From Spirochaetota bacterium (lineage in GTDB: Bacteria > Spirochaetota > UBA4802 > JAFGJZ01), in contig JAKJGA010000016.1 of assembly GCA_022704645.1 (NCBI GenBank), positions 1-20,735 on the forward strand: 20,735 nucleotides of DNA, given 5' to 3'. The translations under genes were made by a program, and so were the position numbers. Position 1 is the stretch's first letter. Each line of letters starts with the position of its first letter. The notes below the pieces were generated by a model that saw only the letters and a list, made by a program, of their open reading frames with translations, did not search any database and had not been told where the DNA came from. Of this stretch, positions 5,726 to 13,065 are shown piece by piece.

Positions 5726-6282
5726 TGTGATAATCCCTCTTGATTTAAGATGATAATATTAAATAATTATAAGGCAAGCATTTATTTGACGCTTAATAGA
5801 AACAATTTCGCCGGAAATCTTTTTTATAAAGGCAGAGAGGGCGTCTTTTATTTGGTCTGTGAGCTGTGGATTTTTTTTAAGCCTGAATTTCTAAATGAAT
5901 GATATTAAAAAATTCCAAAGTGCACACAGTACTTCGGAAAAATGAATGAGAGACAGATCCCGAAAACGTCGTGCCCGGCGCGACACATTTTTCGCGCAGA
6001 CTATCGCAGTCATTACAAAGTAATGCGCGATAGTTCTGTCGCGACAAAGAGCGGGAGGGGGTTGCAAAGGGGCGAGGGTCGGCGATTGAGACCTTCGCCC
6101 CTTTGATCTTCTGCATGACACCATGCGAAAACCGGGTAAAGGGCGTGGAACGCCCTTTGAAGTATGCCCAACTCATGGGCCGAAGGCGAAAGAATCACAA
6201 AGGCGCCAGACTTTGACAACAAGTCCGATGCCCGGACTAAAATTTATCTTGACCCTCAACCTCCCCATGAAAATCTCATATA
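5726..6282. other. Intergenic region with second repeat copy, upstream of the DinG-type gene
   Basis: No gene is seen in these 557 bp. The first part holds the probable promoter area of the minus-strand antitoxin gene (TATAAT complement at 5766-5771). The second repeat copy follows (5962-6161). After it come a hairpin GCCCA-ACTCA-TGGGC (6166-6180), the tail ATCACAAAGGCGCCAG (6194-6209), and another hairpin AGTCCG-ATGCC-CGGACT (6222-6238). A TTGACC (6249-6254) and TATAAT (6279-6284) occur before the next gene, but with 24 bp between them they do not form a normal promoter, and the TATAAT overlaps the proposed start codon. Confidence 0.5.
5962..6161. repeat. 200-bp structured direct repeat, copy 2
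   Basis: This copy is identical to 4998-5197 and in the same orientation, and has the same three internal stem-loops. Together the copies enclose 764 bp that hold the RelE-type toxin-antitoxin pair. Recombination between them would remove the module as a 964-bp unit. Similarity continues in a degenerate way to about 6209, with a 5-base difference in spacing. Confidence 0.9.
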
Positions 6283-8286
6283 ATGACAGAATTCATGAAA
6301 GAAATCAGCATCGATGACATTTTCTCTGAAGACGGTGTGCTGTCTGCTGAGGTCGATGGTTTTGAGCCGCGCGAACAGCAGCTTAAGCTCGCGCGTTTCA
6401 TGGATGATTTTTTCGCCGAAGGCGGAAGCGCTTTGGCGGAAGCCGGCACCGGCACAGGCAAGACTCTTGCTTATCTCATTCCTCTTGCGAAATACTGCAT
6501 TGAAAACGGAGAGCGCGCGGCGGTTTCTACCGAAACGAAATCTCTTCAGCTGCAATTGATCGATAAAGAAATTCCTCTAATAAAAAAAATATTCCGCGAT
6601 AAGTTCGGTGCCGAGCTGAAGGTTTCGCTTTGTCTCGGTTCGTCAAATTATCTCTGCAAGCGCAGATACGCCGAGATGATTAATTCGGGTCTTGTTCCTC
6701 TTACAGCTTCCGAAAAAGATCTTCAGACGATTGAGTCATTCGCTAAAAAGAACCGCGTAACTACAATGTTCGATGCGGATGTGTCAAAGGATCTTTGGAG
6801 CAGCGTATGCCGCAAAAGTGAATTCTGCTTTGCCGCCAAGTGCTCAAGATTTTCTTCGTGCGCGTTTACTCTTGCGCGCGAAGAATGGAAAGAAGCGCAT
6901 ATTCTAATAATGAATCATTATCTTTATTTTTCAAATATAGCACTCGGCAAAAATTATCTTCCGAAGTTTGAAGTTTCGGTGCTTGACGAGGCTCATTCAG
7001 CCGAACAGATCGCGAGCGAACAACTCGGTTTCGGCTTTTCGGTCAACACACTTTCATCAGCCGTTTATTTTATGCACTCGAAAGAACGCAAGCAGGTTCT
7101 TGGTGTAATCGGCGACTCCGCTAAAAGAAAAAATCTTGAAGAAAGTTTCAACGAACTTGATGTTGAAAACAGAAAGTTTTTCATGAGTCTTGCTCAGAAG
7201 GATATGTTTGCCGGAAGACGCACTTTCAGCCTGAAAGAAAATCTCGACTGCGGTGATGATCTGATCGAAGCGATGACCCGCGTGCTCAAGGCTTACGAAG
7301 AATGCAAGGATTCGGCAAACACGGAAGCCCAGGAGTACATGATTCTTTCATCCGCGAAGAACGCGGTGTTTGAAGCGAAGCAGTCTTTGATGATGCTCTG
7401 CGTCCGTTTTGAAAATGACTGGGGATACTGGGCGGAACTCGATGACCGCAAGGAAATCAGCCTGTACGGTATTCCTCTTGATGTTTCATCATATATGCGA
7501 AGCGAAATCTACGAGGCGTCTCATGCCACAGCTTTCGTCTCGGCGACGTTAAGCGTCAACGGCGATTTTTCCTTTATCAAGCATTCGCTCGGTGCGCAGG
7601 ATTCTTCCGAAATTGCTCTGGGTTCGCCTTTTGATTATTCGAGCAACATGGGAATTTTCATTCCTGAATCATTCCCTCAAAGCGGAAGCCGAGAGATCGC
7701 GGAAAACACAGCGAAGATCATTCACGAAATCGCGGAGCTTACAGATGGAAATACGATGGCTCTTTTTACTTCATACGACTCTTTGAATATGGTTTGCGAA
7801 GAGCTTGAAGAAATCACCGACCGCAAAGTTTATTCGCAGGCAGACCTTGACGCTTTCCGCGCGGCGAAATATTATATTGAAAACCCGGGTTCGATTTTGC
7901 TCGGCACGCATTCTTTCTGGCAGGGCATAGATCTCAAGGGCGATCTTCTCAAGTCGCTTGTTATAACCAAGCTTCCGTTTCTTCCGCCCGAAAGGCCGGA
8001 CGTAGAAGCGAAATCAAAGTATATCGAAAAGTGCGGCGGAAATTCTTTTTCAGGTTATCAGCTTCCAGCAGCTGTCATTAAGTTCAAGCAGGGGATCGGA
8101 AGGCTCATCAGAAGCAGCGGCGACTGCGGCATACTCGCTCTTCTTGATACAAGAATCGTTACGAAAAGTTACGGGAGAGTTTTCCTTTCATCACTTCCGC
8201 ATAAAAAAATCAAAACGAAGCTTTCGCTATTCGAGAATTTTGCCGAGAGATCTTTCCGCAAGTCCGATAATATGGAAGAAGTCTAA
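6283..8286 (+). CDS. dinG: DinG-family ATP-dependent DNA helicase with Fe-S cluster
   Basis: The 667-residue protein is a superfamily 2 helicase of the XPD/DinG type, unwinding DNA 5' to 3' in repair and replication restart. The Q-motif region is FEPREQQ (27-33) and Walker A is AEAGTGTGKT (52-61). Four cysteines, C125 (in NYLC), C182, C187 and C193, keep the C-x4-C-x5-C spacing of the E. coli DinG iron-sulphur ligands. The DEAH box is at 235-238, SATLS marks motif III, GTHSFWQGID (541-550) motif V and QGIGRLIRSS (603-612) motif VI. No exonuclease domain is present at the N-terminus, so it is the short DinG form. Start: the ATGs at 6283 and 6295 are both possible and neither has a good ribosome binding site. 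It is monocistronic by layout and typical in codon use of the core genome. Confidence 0.9.
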   Translation: MTEFMKEISIDDIFSEDGVLSAEVDGFEPREQQLKLARFMDDFFAEGGSALAEAGTGTGKTLAYLIPLAKYCIENGERAAVSTETKSLQLQLIDKEIPLIKKIFRDKFGAELKVSLCLGSSNYLCKRRYAEMINSGLVPLTASEKDLQTIESFAKKNRVTTMFDADVSKDLWSSVCRKSEFCFAAKCSRFSSCAFTLAREEWKEAHILIMNHYLYFSNIALGKNYLPKFEVSVLDEAHSAEQIASEQLGFGFSVNTLSSAVYFMHSKERKQVLGVIGDSAKRKNLEESFNELDVENRKFFMSLAQKDMFAGRRTFSLKENLDCGDDLIEAMTRVLKAYEECKDSANTEAQEYMILSSAKNAVFEAKQSLMMLCVRFENDWGYWAELDDRKEISLYGIPLDVSSYMRSEIYEASHATAFVSATLSVNGDFSFIKHSLGAQDSSEIALGSPFDYSSNMGIFIPESFPQSGSREIAENTAKIIHEIAELTDGNTMALFTSYDSLNMVCEELEEITDRKVYSQADLDAFRAAKYYIENPGSILLGTHSFWQGIDLKGDLLKSLVITKLPFLPPERPDVEAKSKYIEKCGGNSFSGYQLPAAVIKFKQGIGRLIRSSGDCGILALLDTRIVTKSYGRVFLSSLPHKKIKTKLSLFENFAERSFRKSDNMEEV

Positions 8287-8293
8287 AATGTTA

Positions 8294-8323
8294 TTGACTG
8301 CTCTGTCGAACGCGTTCTAATAA
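8294..8323 (+). promoter_or_regulatory. Probable promoter of the LysM lipoprotein operon
   Basis: TTGACT (8294-8299) and TAATAA (8318-8323) are separated by 18 bp, directly after the helicase stop. Transcription would start near 8330, about 23 bases before the ATG at 8353, and the ribosome binding site AGGGGGA (8340-8346) then falls inside the leader. Confidence 0.45.
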
Positions 8324-8352
8324 AATACACGATTATTTCAGGGGGATCTCAG

Positions 8353-10350
8353 ATGAGAAAAAGCTGTTTATTTCTTGTTCCGCTATTATTTTTCGCGGTA
8401 TCCTGCGGTTTTGAACTTCCCCTGAATGAAATGTCATCCGCTAAGGTTTCTCTTTCCAAGGCTAAATCAGTTGATGCTGAAAAATTCGCTTCAGACGAAT
8501 ACTCTGCTGCGTCTGATTTTCTGATGAAATCTCATGAAGCAATAAGAGATGAAAAGGCTGAAGACGCAAAAGCTAATGCTGTAAAGGCAAAAACTTCTGC
8601 GGATCAGGCCTATGAAAAAGCTCTTCCTCTATGGTCGGAAAGTTATCTTGCCGAAGCAAAAAAGAGCGTTGATGAAATGAAATCCTCGGGATCGGAGAAA
8701 TTCGCGCCTCAGGAACATGATTCAGTTATCAAGCTTTTAGAGGATGCCGAAAAGGATTATTCTGATAAAAAATATTTTGAGTCAAAAGATAAAAGCGTTC
8801 AGGTGAAGGCTCTTGCCGATAAAACAAAATTCGGCGTGCTTTCCGTTATAAATTCCAAAAGAGGTTCGTTGAAAGACCGTCTTAATTCTCTTAAGACTTC
8901 TCTATCTGATCTCGAGTATGACGGAGCATCAAGACTGTTTCCTGAAAAGACCGAATCAGCTAATGCAAAATTAACTTCCGCAGACACTAATATAAATGAA
9001 ACAAAATTCGATGATGCCGATAAGGATCTTTCTGAAGCGGAAGCCGTAGTTAATGAACTTAAGATTTCTCTCGGCGGCAAAAAAAAGAATGCATCAGATA
9101 AAATAGCTGCAGTTGAAAACGAACTTGCGGAACTGAAGAAATCAGCGGATAAGGATGTTGCTAAACCTGAATCGCTTCTAGCGGATGCGAAAAAGTTCAA
9201 TGACGAAAAGGATTATGATTCGGTTATCGTTAAATGCGACGAAGCTCTTGCGGAAATTGACAGATTGAAAACTGAAACTGCAAAAGTTGAAGTTGAAGAA
9301 AAAGCGGTAGAAGAAGCCGTAGCAGAAAAAGTCAAGGACGACGACGGATTTCCGAAAGAATATGTAGTTAAATATGATAGAAAGAAAAGAGACTGTCTGT
9401 GGAGAATTGCCGGAAATTATTATGACAAGCAGTACGACATGTGGCCTTTGATTTACATGGCGAACAGGGACAAGATAAAAGATCCGGATCTTATTTTTCC
9501 CGGCCAGAAACTGATAATTCCTTCGCCGAGTCTTTATTATAAAAAGAAGGCTGATGAAGTTTCATCAGATACCGAAAATAAAAATTCTTCCGGTGTTGAA
9601 AGCAAAGACTCCGGAACGGTTGAAAATAAGGATTCTGCCGGAACTGAATCTGTAACAGATGAGTCGGGTGAAATTGATAAAACTAAAACTGACGAACAGA
9701 AAAAGAATCCGGATTCATCAAAGAGCGGATCCGTAGAATCGGAAAAAAATGCTTCTACTTCAAATGAAACTGATCTCAATGGTTCTGACGGTAAAAAAAA
9801 AGCAGATAAGTCCGAAGTAAGCGCGAAATCATCAAAGACTGATAAAGTAAAAGCTGATTCGGCAAAAGAAAAGACTGCTGTAAAAGAAAATGCTACTGTA
9901 AAAAATAAAACTGAAAATAAAGATTCAAAAAGCGCCGCATCGAAAAATAAAAAGTCCGGACAGACAGAAAACGTTTCAAGTCAGAATAAAAAAGCTTCCT
10001 CTGACTTGAAGAAAGAAGACAAAGCTTCTAAAACTGAAAAGGTGAATATTGCATCCGGTGATTCAGCAAAAGATAAAAAGAAAACCGTTTCGGCTTCCAG
10101 TGATAAAAAAATATCTGAAAAGAATAATGCCGCTTTTGCTGACGCGAAAAGTGCGGATAAAAGTGCTGAAACGAAATCTGTAAGCGATGATTCTGATGAA
10201 GCGCTTTTTAACGCGATAAATAAATACGAAAAAGATCCGGTTGAAAAAGACAAAACAGCTAAAAAAAAAGAAATGTCTTCTATTGAAGATAAACAGCTGA
10301 AGAAGCCTGACAGTACTTTTGATATCATTACAGAGCATTCCGGAAAATGA
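8353..10350 (+). CDS. LysM lipoprotein with helical repeats and long charged tail
   Basis: The 665-residue protein starts with a lipoprotein signal; the lipobox FAVSC puts the lipidated cysteine at 18, so it is membrane-anchored in the envelope. Residues ~25-330 are helical and made of related blocks rich in A, K, E and D (for example EKFASDEY…A, EKFAPQEHDS…LL), suggesting coiled-coil or TPR-like helical hairpins. A LysM domain follows (~337-391: EYVVKYDRKKRDCLWRIAGN … DLIFPGQKLIIP), which binds the glycan of peptidoglycan. The last ~270 residues are low-complexity K/S/E/D, likely disordered. An excellent ribosome binding site AGGGGGA precedes the ATG. The stop overlaps the next gene (ATGA). 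It probably acts as a periplasmic scaffold for cell-wall or envelope structure; the exact partner is unknown. Confidence 0.8.
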   Translation: MRKSCLFLVPLLFFAVSCGFELPLNEMSSAKVSLSKAKSVDAEKFASDEYSAASDFLMKSHEAIRDEKAEDAKANAVKAKTSADQAYEKALPLWSESYLAEAKKSVDEMKSSGSEKFAPQEHDSVIKLLEDAEKDYSDKKYFESKDKSVQVKALADKTKFGVLSVINSKRGSLKDRLNSLKTSLSDLEYDGASRLFPEKTESANAKLTSADTNINETKFDDADKDLSEAEAVVNELKISLGGKKKNASDKIAAVENELAELKKSADKDVAKPESLLADAKKFNDEKDYDSVIVKCDEALAEIDRLKTETAKVEVEEKAVEEAVAEKVKDDDGFPKEYVVKYDRKKRDCLWRIAGNYYDKQYDMWPLIYMANRDKIKDPDLIFPGQKLIIPSPSLYYKKKADEVSSDTENKNSSGVESKDSGTVENKDSAGTESVTDESGEIDKTKTDEQKKNPDSSKSGSVESEKNASTSNETDLNGSDGKKKADKSEVSAKSSKTDKVKADSAKEKTAVKENATVKNKTENKDSKSAASKNKKSGQTENVSSQNKKASSDLKKEDKASKTEKVNIASGDSAKDKKKTVSASSDKKISEKNNAAFADAKSADKSAETKSVSDDSDEALFNAINKYEKDPVEKDKTAKKKEMSSIEDKQLKKPDSTFDIITEHSGK

Positions 10351-11525
10351 GATTTCTTTTATCGTGCCTCTTACTATTTTCGTTTATCTCCGCGCGGGAA
10401 ATTAATCCCGACAGCATTTATTTCAGACAGAACTCCAAGTCCTTTCTGACTCTGACAAATGCCAAGCTCGATCTCTATAGATTTGCAGGTGCTTTTGAAG
10501 CGGACAGCGGCGTTGCATTCTTCGGCTGGCTTTCGCCTTCAAAATTATTTTATGTAAAGGAATCCGATAATCCTCTATATTTTGTTTGTGTTGAGTATGA
10601 TGTTTCAAAGCGTTCTAAAAGAGAGCTTTTCCGCTATAACGGAATCGTTCAGTCGGCAAAGGCTTCGCAGGACGGAAGATTTATTGCCGTTAAGCGGATG
10701 ATCCGCGAAGGCTACCGCAAGTTTTCAACTGAAATTATTATAAGAGATATTAAGACTAATGTTTCTGATATTCTATATCCGAAGAATCCTTTTAGTGAGT
10801 TTTCATTCGATAATTCATCAAATCTCATTTATGAAAAAAATGGAATAACCGAATATAATCCTTTTATGCGCAAAGAACGGATTATCCTTAAGGAAGAAAA
10901 ATATTCCTCAGTGCAAAACGGGAGTGTTTCGGCATATCTTTCTCCTTCAGCTTCCTTTCTCTTTCTTCTTGCCGGCGGTGGAGGAAGTTACAAGGCGTCC
11001 ATCTATAAGAACGGATCACTTTATGCTGAAGTTGACGGAGTAACTTCTGCATCAGAAGCGGGGTGGCTAAATGAGAATGAAGTTTTTTTCAGAAGAGGCG
11101 GAATAGGAAATTATTCTCTATGCGCGTTTTCGCATTCATCAAAGACTTACAGAAATATTTCTCCGTCATCGTATAATACCGCATCAGTTTTTTCGCGTGA
11201 GCGTGTTTCTTTTTCTGTTAACGGTTCGGCAGGATATTTTGATTCGTTAAGTTCGGCTGTGCGCATGCTTCCTTTTGACGGCGAGGAGCTTTCTTTTTCG
11301 CATGATAAAAACAGATTCGGAGTTCTTTTTGCCAAACGTCTTTTTATCGCGGAAATCTCCGATGTTTCAACTTCGGAATACCGCCTCAAAAAAATGATGA
11401 TGGAAATTTCGGGCATTTATAAAAAAACGCTTGAGGCGGAAAGCGACTGGGAAAATTCTTACGCTTCTGATTACATAAAGAGAAAAATTGAAATTTATAA
11501 TACATACAACCGGGAAAACAAATGA
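10347..11525 (+). CDS. Secreted β-propeller-like protein
   Basis: The 392-residue protein has an N-terminal signal peptide (MRFLLSCLLLFSFISA, cleavage near 16-17) and no lipobox after it. The mature protein is β-rich with repeated short units of the kind 'DGRFIAV…', 'SPSASFLFLLAGG', 'SHDKNRFGVLFAKRLFIAEI', typical of TolB/WD40-like propellers that read as strand-turn-strand blades. I cannot count blades reliably. The C-terminal ~40 residues are helical and charged. The gene overlaps the LysM gene by four bases (ATGA) and the following small membrane gene by four. It may work in the same envelope complex as the LysM lipoprotein; no catalytic motif was seen. Confidence 0.55.
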   Translation: MRFLLSCLLLFSFISAREINPDSIYFRQNSKSFLTLTNAKLDLYRFAGAFEADSGVAFFGWLSPSKLFYVKESDNPLYFVCVEYDVSKRSKRELFRYNGIVQSAKASQDGRFIAVKRMIREGYRKFSTEIIIRDIKTNVSDILYPKNPFSEFSFDNSSNLIYEKNGITEYNPFMRKERIILKEEKYSSVQNGSVSAYLSPSASFLFLLAGGGGSYKASIYKNGSLYAEVDGVTSASEAGWLNENEVFFRRGGIGNYSLCAFSHSSKTYRNISPSSYNTASVFSRERVSFSVNGSAGYFDSLSSAVRMLPFDGEELSFSHDKNRFGVLFAKRLFIAEISDVSTSEYRLKKMMMEISGIYKKTLEAESDWENSYASDYIKRKIEIYNTYNRENK

Positions 11526-11812
11526 ACAGCTTAGTCGAATTATTTCATAAATATTCATCGGAACCTGCGGTGGTTTTTGCAGTCGGCGCATTATCAGCAC
11601 TGCTTCTTCTTTTAATAATCACGAAAGTAAAAAAGTATTTTGCCTTTATATTGACTGTTGTAATTGTCATTGCTCTTGCATATTATCTCAGCGGGCGGAA
11701 GTTTTCTGAAATCAAAAACATCGGAAAAGAAGATGTTAAAAAAATAGGTGAAGAAGCAAAAACAAAGGTAAAAGAGGATTTTTCCAAAGGTCTTCCCGGG
11801 CTTGCCAAGTGA
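11522..11812 (+). CDS. Small membrane protein with two transmembrane segments
   Basis: The 96-residue protein has two hydrophobic segments, about 15-33 (VVFAVGALSALLLLLIITK) and 37-53 (FAFILTVVIVIALAYYL), joined by the basic turn KVKKY, so it forms a hairpin in the inner membrane. After the second segment is a charged, lysine-rich region of ~40 residues (FSEIKNIGKEDVKKIGEEAK and onward), probably an amphipathic helix. Both its start and its stop overlap neighbours (ATGA with the upstream gene, GTGA with the NYN gene). I do not recognise a family; the operon suggests an accessory role with the envelope proteins. Confidence 0.65.
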   Translation: MNSLVELFHKYSSEPAVVFAVGALSALLLLLIITKVKKYFAFILTVVIVIALAYYLSGRKFSEIKNIGKEDVKKIGEEAKTKVKEDFSKGLPGLAK

Positions 11813-12309
11813 TAAAGACAAAAAACATTCTCATCGACGGTTTTAATCTCATCTACAAGTTTCCTCATCTTGAAGAAATGATGTATGAAAAAAACCTGAT
11901 CGGTGCGATGCATGGTCTTGTTGATTTGATCGCCGAGTATTCCGTGAAGGCGAAAAAGAAGCCCGTTATTATTTTTGACGGAAAAAGAAAAGAAGGCGAT
12001 AATACAGAAAAGGAAAAAGTCAAAGGTGTTCAGCTGATTTATTCTCATGACCTGTCGGCTGATTATCTGATTATGCAGTCGATCAAGTATGACAAACAGC
12101 CTAAAATGACTACTGTCATTACGTCCGACAAAGCGATAATCGGATATCTTAGAAAGTTTGGAACACCTGTAGTTAAAAGCGAGGATTTTGCTCCCCTGGT
12201 GACAAAAGTTCTGGATGAAACGGAAAAAGCAGAAGAGAAACCGTCAGACGTAAGTCTGAGTGAAGAAGAACTTTCTTTCTGGGAAAAACTTTTTAGTTCC
12301 AGAAAATGA
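11809..12309 (+). CDS. YacP-like NYN-domain RNase
   Basis: The 166-residue protein begins with GTG at 11809 (four-base overlap GTGA with the upstream stop). It shows the NYN/PIN-like fold used by YacP/Rae1 proteins: KNILIDGFNLIYKFP near the N-terminus (first aspartate in 'IDG'), then KPVIIFDGKRK (the second acidic strand), a conserved YSHDLSADYLIM, and the strand TTVITSDKAIIGYL (acidic residue in 'TSD'). In Bacillus, YacP (Rae1) cuts mRNA on the ribosome. The aspartates expected for Mg2+ binding are present in order. The last 40 residues are charged. The family call is fairly firm; the substrate is not known from sequence. Confidence 0.75.
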   Translation: MIKTKNILIDGFNLIYKFPHLEEMMYEKNLIGAMHGLVDLIAEYSVKAKKKPVIIFDGKRKEGDNTEKEKVKGVQLIYSHDLSADYLIMQSIKYDKQPKMTTVITSDKAIIGYLRKFGTPVVKSEDFAPLVTKVLDETEKAEEKPSDVSLSEEELSFWEKLFSSRK

Positions 12310-12331
12310 TTTCAGGTATAACATTTTTTTT
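12299..12331 (+). terminator. Weak terminator candidate after the NYN gene
   Basis: CCAGAAA (12299-12305) pairs with TTTCAGG (12310-12316), with one A·A mismatch and a four-base loop that includes the stop codon. A run of eight T (12324-12331) follows after seven bases. The gap makes it a poor intrinsic terminator. Confidence 0.25.
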
Positions 12332-12336
12332 ACAAG

Positions 12337-12365
12337 ATGACAAATGGCCGTAATTTTAGTATATT
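12337..12365 (+). promoter_or_regulatory. Possible promoter of the small exported protein gene
   Basis: ATGACA (12337-12342) and TATATT (12360-12365) have 17-bp spacing. The start of transcription would be near 12372, leaving a very short leader that still contains AGGGTGGAG before the ATG at 12381. The short leader lowers confidence. Confidence 0.3.
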
Positions 12366-12380
12366 ATCTCAGGGTGGAGA

Positions 12381-12830
12381 ATGAAAATTATTAAATTTTG
12401 CCTTTGCACCCTTATGTTCTGTTATTCGATAAATGCAGATCCTTATAGGATTTTAGGAATTGAAAAAGGCAGGAACGACATTCAGGTCAGTTATTTTGTA
12501 CATCAGATAGGTTTTCTTACTTTTCCGGTTTTAGGGGATAATATTGAGTTTGAAAGAACGCCATCCTATAAAAGGTTTTTCATAGAGCCTCAGATCGGAC
12601 TTTTCGGTTTTTCGAGGCTGAATCCAGTTTTTGATGCATCTTATAAAAAGATTATTTATAGAGAAGAGAAGAGGAAATCTCTTGTGCTTGGCGGATCTGT
12701 TGAATTCTTTAAAAAACCGCTGGGTATTCCACTGGTTCCGTATTACAGATATGTGAACACTTTTAGGGAATATAAGTCTCATGAAGCAGGATTGATGATG
12801 ACGATTCCTTTTAGTGTGATTGGGAAATAG
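12381..12830 (+). CDS. Small exported protein, barrel-like
   Basis: The 149-residue protein has a signal peptide (MKIIKFCLCTLMFCYSINA, cleavage after ~19; two cysteines lie inside it but no clear lipobox). The mature part alternates aromatic and polar residues in β-strand fashion (VSYFVHQIGFLTFPV, RFFIEPQIGLFGFSR, KSLVLGGSVEFFKKP, EAGLMMTIPFSVIG). The C-terminus reads as a final amphipathic strand, as in outer-membrane barrels. Eight or fewer strands would fit the size. I do not recognise a family. It lies 71 bases after the NYN gene and 70 before the next small gene, and reads as a separate unit. Confidence 0.5.
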   Translation: MKIIKFCLCTLMFCYSINADPYRILGIEKGRNDIQVSYFVHQIGFLTFPVLGDNIEFERTPSYKRFFIEPQIGLFGFSRLNPVFDASYKKIIYREEKRKSLVLGGSVEFFKKPLGIPLVPYYRYVNTFREYKSHEAGLMMTIPFSVIGK

Positions 12831-12900
12831 TGCTAAAGTTTATTTAAGTGTGTGCCGATATTATTTTGCACAAGTTTCGGATTAATCCGAAGGAGGAAAT

Positions 12901-13065
12901 ATGGAAGGTGTTAACTCGGTTGTTTCCGGCATAGCGGATATGGGAAGTCTTTTGAAAGACATTACATCAAAATCGATGGGTCTTGAAGAAAAGATGATGC
13001 AGCAGAATGTCATTGAAAAGGTTTCTAACGCGAGCATCGGTCAGAATATAGACATTACCGCCTAA
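12901..13065 (+). CDS. 54-residue YjfB-like putative motility protein
   Basis: This short gene has a strong ribosome binding site (AGGAGG, 12891-12896) four bases before the ATG and encodes MEGVNSVVSG … MGSLLKDITSKSMGLEEKMM … SIGQNIDITA. The pattern, an N-terminal helix, a central 'LLK' segment and a terminal 'LGxNIDI'-like end, resembles the YjfB family of short putative motility proteins. The match is from memory of the pattern, and the function of that family is itself poorly known. Its stop overlaps the alr stop on the other strand (bases CTAA at 13062-13065), so the two genes converge tail to tail. Confidence 0.45.
   Translation: MEGVNSVVSGIADMGSLLKDITSKSMGLEEKMMQQNVIEKVSNASIGQNIDITA

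Noticed and set aside
4998..6161. The 200-bp repeats as integron attC sites
   Set aside because: I could not find the paired attC core sites (RYYYAAC and GTTRRRY) at the ends of the unit, and no integrase is in the window.
5877..6222. Minus-strand frames in the second repeat copy
   Set aside because: They are translations of the structured repeat shared with the first copy, without ribosome binding sites or codon bias.
6249..6284. A promoter TTGACC / TATAAT for the DinG-type gene
   Set aside because: The spacing is 24 bp and the -10 box overlaps the proposed start codon.
9537..10338. Minus-strand frames opposite the LysM protein tail
   Set aside because: They arise from the low-complexity K/S/E/D coding in the plus-strand gene and have no starts with good sites.
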